A stretch of 11,118 nt of DNA from Discostella pseudostelligera. Its lineage: Eukaryota > Bacillariophyta > Thalassiosirophyceae > Thalassiosirales > Thalassiosiraceae. Made by a program: the position numbers and the translations under genes. The notes under the pieces are model-generated. The model worked only from the letters and a program-made list of their open reading frames with translations. It was not told the DNA's origin and searched no databases. This document shows, piece by piece, positions 1-8,397 of the stretch. Positions within the stretch are counted from its first letter, which is position 1; each line of letters opens with the position of its first letter. Location of the stretch: assembly GCA_036940085.1 (NCBI GenBank), contig JALLBK010000570.1:1-11118 (forward strand), read 5' to 3'.

Positions 1-24
1 ATAGGATAGGATAGGATAGGATAC
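1..24. repeat. ATAGG tandem repeat at the left edge
   Basis: The pentamer ATAGG is repeated four times in a row, then continues partially before changing to unrelated sequence. The array touches the window edge, so its true length is unknown. It is followed by a short direct repeat (gtacttcta at 25-33 and 42-50) and a 7-base inverted repeat (33-39 with 48-54). I cannot assign a function. Confidence 0.8.
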
Positions 25-54
25 GTACTTCTATCGTAGTAGTACTTCTACGAT

Positions 55-184
55 TTATGTAGGAGGGTGGGTCTGTCTATCGTCGCCACCCATCACCATA
101 CCAACAATTCCACTAAAATAATCACCTCACCACCTCCTCCTCTTCTTCATTAAACCATAGACCCCCGCCCCATCCACCATCATA
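55..184 (+). promoter_or_regulatory. Probable 5' leader / proximal promoter of RPB6
   Basis: This stretch sits directly upstream of the RPB6 start codon. It is poor in G and rich in C, T and A, with many CCACC and CCTCCTCCTCTTCTTC-like words, as expected of a transcribed 5' leader or initiator region. I see no clear TATA box. The transcription start cannot be fixed from sequence alone. Confidence 0.4.
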
Positions 185-803
185 ATGAGCGACGACGAGA
201 ATCCCATCGACGATTCTGGCTTCGACAATGCCGGCGGCACCTACAACGATGATGACTTTTTAGATTCGGCCGATCATGAAGGCGGGGGCGACGGTGGTGG
301 CGATGGTCTCGACGTTACTGGAGACTACATGAATCCAGACGATGATGATGACATGGACGGCGGTGGCGGTGCAGAAAATATTGAAATTCTTAATGCCACT
401 GGGAATGGTACGCATCATGGGTTTGCAAATAATCGGGGGAATGCACAAGAAAGGATTACGACGCGGTATTTAACCAAGTATGAAAGGGCACGTGTGTTGG
501 GTACGAGGGCGTTGCAAATTAGTATGAATGCTCCTGTGATGGTGGATCTTGATGGGGTAAGTCGATCATAACAATATTTGGTCCTCTCTGATCACATCGA
601 TCCGTTATTTCTTTGTATTTTTCTCTGAATATCTAATAGAATTATCATTTCTGTTCTGCTGATGAATTTGAAAGGAGACGGACCCGTTGCGGATTGCGCA
701 GAAGGAATTACGGGAGAGGAAAATTCCAATCATTATTAGACGATACTTGCCAGATGGAAGTTTTGAGGATTGGGGTATTGATGAACTCATCGTGTCGTTC
801 TGA
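185..803 (+). CDS. RPB6: DNA-directed RNA polymerases I, II and III subunit RPABC2 (RPB6)
   Basis: Coding exons are 185-556 and 675-803, giving 166 residues. RPB6 is a shared subunit of all three nuclear RNA polymerases and helps hold the largest subunit and clamp in place. Residues 91-166 form the conserved domain: [20 protein letters not shown] at 92-111, then APVMVDLDG at 116-124, and after the intron [32 protein letters not shown] and a short DELIVSF end. The first 90 residues are a poorly conserved acidic tail rich in Asp and Gly (GGGDGGGDG around 33-41, an Asp run around 52-58). An acidic N-terminus is typical of the family, so the start at 185 is sensible. The protein is somewhat longer than the usual roughly 125 to 155 residues because of this tail. 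The downstream neighbour is convergent. Identification is secure; only the N-terminal extension is unusual. Confidence 0.96.
557..674 (+). other. RPB6 intron (118 nt, phase 0)
   Basis: The donor is GTAAGT directly after the Gly codon of the DLDG motif. The acceptor is AAAG before the GAG codon of ETDP. Splicing joins two halves of one conserved segment exactly, with no residue gained or lost. A CTGAT word near 658 is a candidate branch site. Confidence 0.93.
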
Positions 804-1355
804 AAAATGGGTCAACTGAACGTCACAGCTTCTGTATTTTGCATCATCGAGTGGTGGCAGACAAAGCTATTTTTCCACAGCTCTTCAGCGAAGGGAATGC
901 AATCCTTGATACTCTGCATCATAAACAACACAGCATTCCCCCGAAATTTATATCCTTTCTTTCAATTAATTGCCTCGTGGGTTCTAAGTTGACGAATTGA
1001 TTCCCCTTCCTCAGAGTATGGTGGCGGCCGTTTAGTATTTGATTGTTGCACATTTCCCCGTAATTAGTAATTGCCACTCTTCTTATGTACCATACCTATC
1101 TTCCTTGCCCTCTATCCGCTCCTGTCCGGCTACAAATATCGGTTGCATCTGCTCTGGAAGCCACCTCCCACCATCCATGCAAACAAAGTCCCAGAGATAT
1201 TTATCACATGAGGTGTTAATACAATTAAGAAACTTTTCCTACTCTACTATCAAGAAGAGAATCGACCTCTTATGGATGAGAATCATCCATGTCACCTTTC
1301 AGTGCGTTCCATTAAGAACTGACGAATAAATTCATGCATCGGTGGAGACAATTAT
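804..1355. other. Convergent intergenic region, 3' UTRs of RPB6 and the acetyltransferase
   Basis: These 552 bases lie between two stop codons facing each other, so they should hold two 3' UTRs and transcription ends. An AATAAA at 1325-1330 on the + strand is a possible poly(A) signal, but it lies over 500 bases from the RPB6 stop and close to the opposing gene. Open frames of 61 and 96 codons here show no recognisable motif and I do not call them genes. I see no RNA gene or repeat. Confidence 0.6.
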
Positions 1356-3632
1356 CTAGAGCTTGCTGGAAGGAGCCATATCGAGGGCATTCAGTGTCTG
1401 CAATTCAAGAAGAGCCTCCTCCAACAAATGACTCAATCGCTCCGGCCAATCATGCTCTCGAAGTGCAGTAATGCAAAACATGCAATGATTTGGATGAATC
1501 GAGTACGCAAGGCCCACTCCGTTGGGAGTGACTTCTCCATAACCCCAATTATCAAAACGAGGGTGCGTCAAGTGACTTGTACTCACTCGCCATGTCTTGG
1601 CACGTGCATAGACTGGATCAGAGTACAGCGTTGGTGCTGTCTCTCCCTCCTTCACTGACAGTGCCAATCCTAAGAAATGGCGATCGACGCCCATTGCCTT
1701 GGCAGCCAAACCGATGTACTTTGCATGACTAGACACCGCCTCGTGCAATAGTTCTACCTTCTTTGCACGCTGCGTAGCATCCATCTCATCTTGCTTCGGA
1801 CGGAGTCCCATCATCTTGACAAACGCTTCACTGGCAGGCGAGACGGTTCGAGTAGTTTCTGTCCTGCCATGAAGGAATGGCCGAACTTGCGTAGCCTCGT
1901 ATGTCCCTCCCTGTTCACCCCAAAGACGGTAGGTGGCAAGCTGCATGGCGATTTGAACGTAGGCATCTGGCGAGTAACCCATCTTCTTCATTGCCGATGA
2001 TCCATATCCCTGGAAGCTTTGGACTTGCATTTCATGATCCGAAATGAGCTTTTCGTAGTTAGACTTACTCTGTTGGACGTGTCCGCGGACCTTGGAGTCG
2101 GAGGAAGACAGTTCGGCAATGCAACTGCCAAAAATATCTTTCACATTCTGGTCCGGACTTTCGTAGCCTCCGGTATGATGTGCGCGTTTGCTATCGCTTT
2201 CGGCCAATACGTCCTTGTAGGACTTGTTCGTAATGAAGTTGCAAAAATTCACCACCGGCATACCGTCCATCATCGAGTGTTCGCCATTCATTCCAGCCTT
2301 GCCATTATTGGTGCAGATTAGTTGAATCGATTTATCAAACCATCGATTGTGACCAGAGGTCACATTACCCGTCCATAGAATTTCCGAAGTCTGCTTCTTC
2401 GATACGGGCTCTTCATTCTCATCCAAGCAAATCAATACGGCTCCACTTTCCAATACTTTTAGGGCATCTTCCATCTTCGATCCACCCACACGCAAAAGCT
2501 CCTCTCGTGCCTCGGCACACTTATCACGATCATCGCTCGTTAGATAACCCAACATGGGCAAGGTTGGTCCACCACTCTTTGACATTTCCACACATTGTTG
2601 CAACCGCTCTTCAATCACCTCCATCGGGAGTGGTTCTCCGGTTCCCAAATCGACAAAGTCGAAGGAATAGAACTTTCCACCACAAGCTACAATGACATGA
2701 GTGTTCAAGGATGGATCATATATCCTATATGTGTCAGCATCCTTGCGAGGGATACGACAGGCGTTGAACATGTATTTGTAGGCTACGGAACATAATGGCG
2801 TCTTTGGCTCCTTCCGTCCAATTGCCTCGTAGGGCAAGGCACCGGATGCGACTAGTTGGCGAAACTGAGCAGTCGAGTAAAGCAGAGTTGCCGCGCGCAG
2901 TACACCGAGAGATTTAGTTTTTGAAATTTGAGGAAGAGTACCATCGTCTGAGAAGTGGAAGAAGTAGGATACGTTGACTACAATCGGATCGCGGACCTGA
3001 TCGATTATCGAATTCATTTAAGTTTTGCAGCAGGCACGTCAGATATTGTCGAGATGTTAAGGCACATTGATGAAATCAATTAAATATTTTGGCGTATGAA
3101 CGCCGATGTTACATTGGTAGCTCACCTGCAAATATCCCAACGTATTCCACCAAAGCTGCAACCAACTCGTATCCTTCATCTCCACCTCCTTCCGTTCGAC
3201 CAATCTTTTTTGCAATTCACTTGCCTGACTCTCAAACTCTTGACATGCCTTACGTAATGCCTCCTTCTCCTCGTTAGATTTGGCCAATGGCATTGCCGTG
3301 GGTAAGAATCGAGTTAGAGTGTCGGAGATGTTGGGTACGGGTAGTTTGGGCAGGGAATGTTGTTGCGAGTAGAGTTGTCCACCAATGTGATCTTCGAGGT
3401 AGGCTTCATCGCGATAATCACCAGAGGATTCGACCATGGCTTTTGGCCATGGTTTGAAGATGGTGGAGGAGCATGTGTTCATTGTGCGGAAAGGATGATG
3501 AGGTTGGCGGATGAGGCGGTGTGAGGACGACGACGACGATGATGCTGCCGATGCCGTCGACGACGGTGAAACCTTTTTGGTAGAATTAACGACGTGGTTG
3601 CAGCTGCTTCGCAAGATGCCTGAACGAAGCAT
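1356..3632 (-). CDS. Carnitine O-acetyltransferase, mitochondrial and peroxisomal (choline/carnitine acyltransferase family)
   Basis: Coding exons on the - strand are 3632-3126 and 2996-1356, giving 715 residues. The enzyme moves an acetyl (or short acyl) group between CoA and carnitine, letting acetyl units leave organelles. The family N-terminal block LPKLPVPNISDTLTRFL is near residues 93-109. The catalytic His is H409 in GEHSMMDGMPVV. The carnitine-type motif HGRTETTR is at 545-552; choline acetyltransferases carry RVDN in place of RTET. R608 in VDRHFLGL matches the Arg that binds the carnitine carboxylate. The STS motif is at 641-643. Residues 1-50 are rich in Arg, Ser and Ala and almost free of acidic residues, like a mitochondrial presequence. 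The last three residues are SKL, a canonical peroxisomal signal (PTS1). Met51 could start a form without the presequence. An in-frame TAG at 3657-3659 supports the start at 3632. Family and carnitine specificity are secure; acetyl rather than medium-chain preference is inferred. Confidence 0.93.
2997..3125 (-). other. Acetyltransferase intron (129 nt, phase 0)
   Basis: On the - strand the donor is CAG|GTGAGC at 3125 and the acceptor is TCAG ending at 2997. Splicing joins NTLGYLQ to VRDPIVVNVS, which restores a conserved region of the carnitine acyltransferase fold (the WW..LGYL followed by R.PIVVN). Without splicing, both flanking frames end in unrelated residues (VSYQCNIG on one side, MNSIIDQ on the other). 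A CTGAC word in the intron is a possible branch site. Confidence 0.92.
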
Positions 3633-3872
3633 TTGGGGTCTCTTTGCGAGGGTGCTCTACCTGTTTGGCCTGTTGAGGTTGGCGAAATTGGAACTCAGTT
3701 TGTCGATGCAATAATTTATGGGATGATCGCCGCCGTCATGGGTGAATTGATGTGAGAGCATCAGTGACACAACGCACAACGCCATCGCGATATGTGTGTG
3801 GGTGTCGTCAAGATCTTCATCAGCCCCAAAAGATTCGTCACGCACGAAGGACCTCATAGTGTTCTGCAAAGA

Positions 3873-3883
3873 TATGGCGGGAA
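3873..3883 (+). promoter_or_regulatory. E2F-like word TATGGCGGGAA
   Basis: This matches the GGCGGGAA core of E2F/DP sites but lacks the TTT flank. It lies about 240 bases upstream of the acetyltransferase start codon and about 405 upstream of the XRN2 start. On its own it could be chance. Confidence 0.25.
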
Positions 3884-4060
3884 CGACTTTGCTGGGAGAC
3901 ATTCTACGTGACGTGGAGTCGTCTCAAATGTCTCGAATTAATATTGATTCCTACGTACAATTTTAAAATTGAACTTTGATATGGAAAAAGATCGCCTTAT
4001 GGATGAACTGCGGAGTCCATAATCAATGTGTATTGTTCCTACTGTTGACAGTTGAACAAG

Positions 4061-4106
4061 ATTTGGCGGGAGACTAGGAGTAGGAACATACTTTTTGGCG
4101 GGAGAC
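4061..4106 (+). promoter_or_regulatory. Pair of identical E2F-like sites (TTTGGCGGGAGAC x2)
   Basis: The 13-mer TTTGGCGGGAGAC occurs exactly at 4062-4074 and again at 4094-4106, in the same orientation and 32 bases apart (about three helical turns). TTTGGCGGGA fits the consensus bound by E2F/DP heterodimers in animals and plants. The pair lies about 180 to 225 bases upstream of the XRN2 ATG. The repetition is seen directly; E2F binding is inferred. Confidence 0.45.
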
Positions 4107-4287
4107 CCCGAGCGCTCACATCCAACCATAATCTTCGTCTTAGGCGTCCGTAACGTAACCATGATGGGCTGAGGGGTAGTAGGTCTTAGCAATAACAATC
4201 ATTCATAATACGTCCTCCCTCCCAAAGCTCTAATCAAGCCAAACACTCCATCACTATCATCATCACCACCTTCATCTCTTTTTGGCC

Positions 4288-7200
4288 ATGGGAGTTCCCG
4301 CCTTCTACCGCTGGCTATCCGAAAAGTATCCCAAAATCATCCAAGATGTCCTCGAAGAACGCGTTCACCTCGTCAACGGTCAAGGCTCCATCCGCGTACC
4401 CTTCGACGCCACCCGTCCCAACCCCTCCGGTCTCGAAGTCGACAATCTCTACATTGACATGAATGGCATCATCCACCCCTGCTCCCACCCCGAACACGGC
4501 CCCCAACCTAAAAATGAACAAGAAATGTACGACAACGTCTGTCAATATGTCGATCGTCTCGTCCGGGCCGTCCGTCCGCGAAAATTACTCCATCTTGCCA
4601 TTGATGGTGTTGCACCCCGTGCCAAAATGAATCAACAACGTTCTCGTCGTTTCCGTGCTGCACAGGAGGCTCGCGAACGGGCTGGAACCGAAGTCGAAGT
4701 ACGAAAGGCATTGGAAGACCAAGGCATGGCTATACCACCCCCGTCCGAAAAACCATGGGATTCCAATGTTATTACCCCCGGAACAAAATTCATGATTGAT
4801 CTCTCCGAATACATTCGTTTCTACATCCGTAAGCGCATCGCCACTGATAAGGCATGGAAGCAAATCAAGATTATATTTAGTGATGCCTCCATCCCAGGAG
4901 AGGGGGAACATAAAATTATGGCACATATTCGTCAACAACGTGGACAGCCGGGATATAATCCCAATTTGGTTCATGTTTTGCATGGATTGGATGCGGATCT
5001 TATCATGCTGGCATTGGCCACTCATGAGGCACATTTTTATATATTACGTGAGGAGGTATTATTTGGAAGACATTCCATGGAGGCTACGGAGCGTCGAAGG
5101 GAGGAGTCGGGATTTGCGTTACAACAAAAATTGTTTGATGAGGCTGTGGGAGCTGAGGCGATGGAATTGCCTGAAAATTCCAATAAGCCACTACAACGCT
5201 TGAGTGTACCGATATTACGAGAGTATTTGGCAAATGAATTTGCATCAGTGATGAATCCACCATTTGCGGGGGAGAAATCATTTGAACGATTAGTCGATGA
5301 TATTGTCTTTTTGTGTTTCTTCGTTGGGAATGACTTCTTGCCACATTTGCCAAGTTTGGATATTCGGGATGGGGCATTGGATTATTTGTTCAATGTGTAC
5401 AGAAGATTGTTGCCCGGTTTGGGGGGATACTTGACCGATCACGGTGGGAAGGTGAATCTTGACCGTGTCGATGTGATATTGGCCGAGGTGGGGGCCATCG
5501 AGGATTACGTCTTTGAAATGAAGCACAAGAATGAGGAGAATGAAAAGTCTAGACGAAATTACATGAAGCAACAGAAAATGACGGGAAACAAATTGCCAGC
5601 AGGTGGGATTGAGAATGCCCCGCAACCGGTATTTCAGAAGTCGGGTCGGGCTGGTCGGATCATGGCTGAGAAAGAGGTGGCTGCGGTAGCTCGGGTTGGA
5701 ATGACTTCTTCGGATGGGGATATTAAACTCCAGAGGGGACATTCGGCCAAGGAAGAATTAAGACAGAAATTGAAGAGCAAACCAACGTCAGCGGAAGACA
5801 ATGCTAAGGCAGCGAACGCATTGAAACAGCAGCTTTTGTCGGATGGCTCGAAGCAGGATGCGGCTGATGAGAATGTGAAGGAAGTTACCACGCCTTCAAA
5901 GCGAAAAGCTACAGACATTTCAGCCGACGAAGTTGAAGGTCCTGCAACTGATGATACCGTTGAGCCGTCTTGCGAGGTAAACGGTGACGCTATTATTGAT
6001 AGCGACGAAGCTGAATTGGTTGATGTTGATGATGACGACAACGAAGATGTAACAAACGTGGAGAGCGAGGACGACGAGGCAGCTTTGGACGAAGCAAAGA
6101 AAAATATCAAAGAGAAGATCAAGGCAATTGAGAGTGCGAAATTGGACGATTATGCAAAGAATGTGAAGGATAATGTTCGGTTACATGAACCTGGTTGGAA
6201 GGATCNGTGCGAAATTGGACGATTATGCAAAGAATGTGAAGGATAATGTTCGGTTACATGAACCTGGTTGGAAGGATCGATATTATACGGATAAATGCAA
6301 AGCTGATGATGTCAAAAATCATGGAGGCAGAGAGCATTTATTCAGGTCGTATGTTGTGGGTCTATGTTGGGTTATGAAATACTACTATCAAGGTTGCCCC
6401 AGGTGAGTCTATCCTTTGGTATTATTTGTCCATGCTCATTGATCGTGTTCTGATTCATTACATTCATTGGTACTAGTTGGAAATGGTATTTCCCTTTTCA
6501 CTACGCACCCTTTGCTTCGGATCTTCGCAACATTGAGAGGTTTACGAAATATTGCCAGAATTTTGAGTTGAGTGAACCGTTCACGCCCGTGGAGCAGCTC
6601 CTTGCAGTATTGCCAGAAGATTCTTCTCATGCTGTTCCAAAGGAGGCGCGGTGGTTGATGTCAGATGAGGAATCCCCAATCATTGACTTTTACCCAAAAG
6701 ATGTCCCTTGCGACCCGAATGGAAAGGCCATGCCATGGTTGTGGGTAGTGCTACTGCCATTCATTGATGAGGAACGATTGCTTTCAGCATTGTAAGTGCT
6801 TGCTAGTCAGACGTGTGTACTTGATTATCCTTGCCTTAGCCTCGCTCATAAGTTCTTCCTCGTCGTTGCAACAGACATCCGACCATGAAGAATTGGACCG
6901 CTAAAGAGTTGCTGTGCAACAGTCGTGGCCTTGATGACGGCTACGTTTTCCTTCATAAGGACCACCCGTTGAGCAAAGCAACTCAGTTCATCTTGGGCGC
7001 GGATGAGTACACGAAGAAAAAATTTCTTCTTGCAGATGCTGGTAAGGTATCCTGCTTCTTTGGATATTTTCGAAAGCCTCTGAGCCACGAGATTTACAGC
7101 TTGGATGACGATAGTAGTGTGCCCTTGCCAGCATCTTCGAGCAGGATCACTCGCTCCTCGGATGTTTTCTCCGGCCCCATTGAACCGAATGAGGCTGTTT

Positions 7201-8185
7201 GCTACGCGTTCACGGAGCCCGACATTAAGGGCCACATGAGTGAGATTTTGCGAGGTGCGGTACTTCCTCCATCTATACTGACTGACGAAGATAGACGCAT
7301 TCGTAGGCCAAGGCTCAACCGTGGTGGAGATACCATTGCCAATTTAGGTGGAAGCAATAAGAGTCATAAATCTGGGTATGGGTAAGTCCAGTGTTTTTGT
7401 TGCAAGTGCGATGTTTCTCCTGAGTCGATGATCATTGACTCTTGTTTGTTTTGTGCTGGCGCCGCATCTCTTCGTCGTGTACTTCGTCTTCGTCTAGGAG
7501 CATGAATATCAACTCATACGAAAGGGAATTGGCTATGAAGTCTGGACGGGGAGGACAGATGAACCAAGCTGGTACGCGAACTTGGGGTTCCATGGAGCCT
7601 ACCCCGAAGCGATATAATAGTGGATCGTATTCGATTGCACCACAGGTTCCAACCATGCAGCGATGGCAGCCTCCTCCTCCACCACCGCCATCAAATTTTC
7701 CGCCGCCTCCTCCTCACGCGTCCCAGCAGTGGCCACAGCAGCAACCACATCAGTTTGGTCAAGGGTACCAACAACAGCAGCAGTACAACGTCAATGCGGG
7801 AGTCTATAATCAGCAGGCCATGACAGCTATGACTGGCAATGTTCTCAATCACTCTCAGCAGCAACAATGGGGTAGCAACAACATGACCTACCCAAATCAG
7901 AGTATTTCTCTTCCTCAGCAGCAACAAAGTTATGTTCATCAACAAAATTATGGACTTACTTCCAACCGTAATCAACCTAATGCACACCAAAGTGGGTTCG
8001 CATTCAACCAGCAGGGGATGTATCAACAGCAACAGGCCCAGACTAATTTCGCTTTCAACCGACAAGGCATGCAGCAGCAACAACAGCAGCAACAACAGCA
8101 ACCGCAGACAGGTGGAAGAGCTAATCTTACTAATCTCCGAGCTCAATTGATGAGCACACTGCAAAAACAAAGGAAGAATGACTAG
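4288..8185 (+). CDS. XRN2: 5'-3' exoribonuclease 2 (XRN2/Rat1 type), interrupted by an assembly artefact
   Basis: Coding exons are 4288-6402, 6477-6791, 6875-7381 and 7498-8185. Once the N and one 72-base copy at 6134-6278 are discounted, the exons keep one frame and give about 1183 residues. XRN2/Rat1 degrades 5'-monophosphate RNA in the nucleus, in polymerase II termination and rRNA maturation. The start MGVPAFYRWLSEKYP is the family N-terminus, so ATG 4288 is right. Metal-binding acidic residues visible are D57 (NLYIDMNG), D106 (LAIDGVAPRAKMNQQRSRRF), E205/E207 (PGEGEHKI), D235/D237 (GLDADLIML) and D349 (VGNDFLPHLP). PSKRK at 536-540 is a candidate nuclear signal, followed by an acidic linker around 571-605. 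The second conserved block includes SWKWYFPFHYAPFASDL from 681 and MSDEESPIIDFYP from 742. The tail after about 1010 is Pro-rich, then Gln-rich. I see no CCHC zinc knuckle near 260-275. The XRN1-type C-terminal modules are not evident. Confidence 0.94.
6134..6278 (+). repeat. 72-base perfect duplication around a single N (probable unmerged contig overlap)
   Basis: Copy one is 6134-6205, copy two is 6207-6278, and the base between them (6206) is N. The copies look identical. Removing 73 bases (N plus one copy) joins GWKD to RYYTDK in frame, matching the family motif GW+ERYY. Keeping N gives a frameshift and an early stop at 6244-6246. A perfect repeat abutting an N is the signature of two contig ends joined without merging their overlap. 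Confidence 0.93.
6403..6476 (+). other. XRN2 intron 1 (74 nt, phase 2)
   Basis: The donor is AG|GTGAGT and the acceptor TACTAG. Splicing makes the Ser codon AG|T and joins YYYQGCP to SWKWYFPFHYAPF, a block conserved in XRN2/Rat1 enzymes. A CTGAT word near 6450 may be the branch site. Confidence 0.94.
6792..6874 (+). other. XRN2 intron 2 (83 nt, phase 2)
   Basis: The donor is GTAAGT after TT, and the acceptor is CAACAG. The joined Leu codon TT|A gives ERLLSALHPTMKNWTAKE, continuing the conserved region in frame. A pyrimidine-rich tract (ttcttcctcgtcgtt) precedes the acceptor. Confidence 0.92.
7382..7497 (+). other. XRN2 intron 3 (116 nt, phase 2)
   Basis: The donor is GG|GTAAGT and the acceptor CGTCTAG. 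The joined codon is GGG, giving SGYGSMNINSYE. A second AG lies three bases on (TAGGAG), so an alternative splice would drop one Ser. The region before it is rich in T and C, as expected of an acceptor. Protein conservation is low here, so the boundary rests on splice signals and frame. Confidence 0.85.
7997..8101 (+). repeat. Repeats in the XRN2 tail: FAFNxQGM motif twice, then a CAG/CAA run
   Basis: The peptide FAFN-Q/R-QGM is encoded at 7997-8020 and again at 8048-8071, a 51-base (17-residue) period. It is followed by ten Gln codons at 8072-8101 in a regular CAG CAG CAA CAA order. Base differences between the two copies (gca/gct, cag/caa, ggg/ggc) show the duplication is old or under protein-level selection. 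Confidence 0.85.
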
Positions 8186-8397
8186 TGTTTAGCCGTGGGA
8201 TTCGTATTCAATATCATACTGTGCATGTTCAAATTCATGCTAAGTAGCTTGTAAGCTTATCGTTCACATAATATTGTCGTGGTGTCCTACTGGACCTAGA
8301 GATTGTTTTGGCAACTTTCGTTGAAGACTTCTGAAGTAAAATAACTGGGTGAGTTTACGACGTATCTTTGTCTCCGCGTTTAACCGATCTGCCTTCA
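8186..8397. other. Convergent 3' region between XRN2 and the DRC12-like gene
   Basis: These 212 bases lie between opposing stop codons and should hold both 3' UTRs and poly(A) sites. I see no gene and no AATAAA. TAAAATAA around 8336-8343 is the only A/T-rich candidate on the + strand. Confidence 0.5.

Larger units (their letters stand above)
3633..4287. promoter_or_regulatory. Divergent promoter region between acetyltransferase (-) and XRN2 (+)
   Basis: These 655 bases separate two start codons facing away from each other, so both promoters should lie here. The 60 or so bases before the XRN2 ATG are pyrimidine-rich with many ATC/CACC words, like the RPB6 leader. Three GGCGGGA words are present and listed separately. 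An 81-codon open frame on the - strand (3902-3657) is in the same frame as the acetyltransferase and ends in a TAG eight codons before its ATG. It has no recognisable motif and may be leader sequence. No TATA box is obvious. Confidence 0.55.

Noticed and set aside
807..992. 61-codon + strand open frame after the RPB6 stop
   Set aside because: It lies four bases after the RPB6 stop, shows no recognisable motif, and fits 3' UTR sequence better than a second gene.
1039..1329. 96-codon + strand open frame between the convergent genes
   Set aside because: It does not begin with ATG (TTG at 1039), has no motif, and lies where the two 3' UTRs are expected.
3938..4198. 86-codon - strand open frame in the divergent promoter
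   Set aside because: It overlaps both E2F-like repeats, has no motif, and runs through sequence expected to be promoter.
4282..4287. XRN2 start six bases earlier at TTG (extra Met-Ala)
   Set aside because: TTG is not a normal eukaryotic start, and MGVPAFYRWL from ATG 4288 is the exact family N-terminus.
5634..6122. 162-codon - strand Ser-rich frame within XRN2
   Set aside because: It is the antisense shadow of the acidic Asp/Glu linker, which reads as Ser/Ala/Thr on the other strand.
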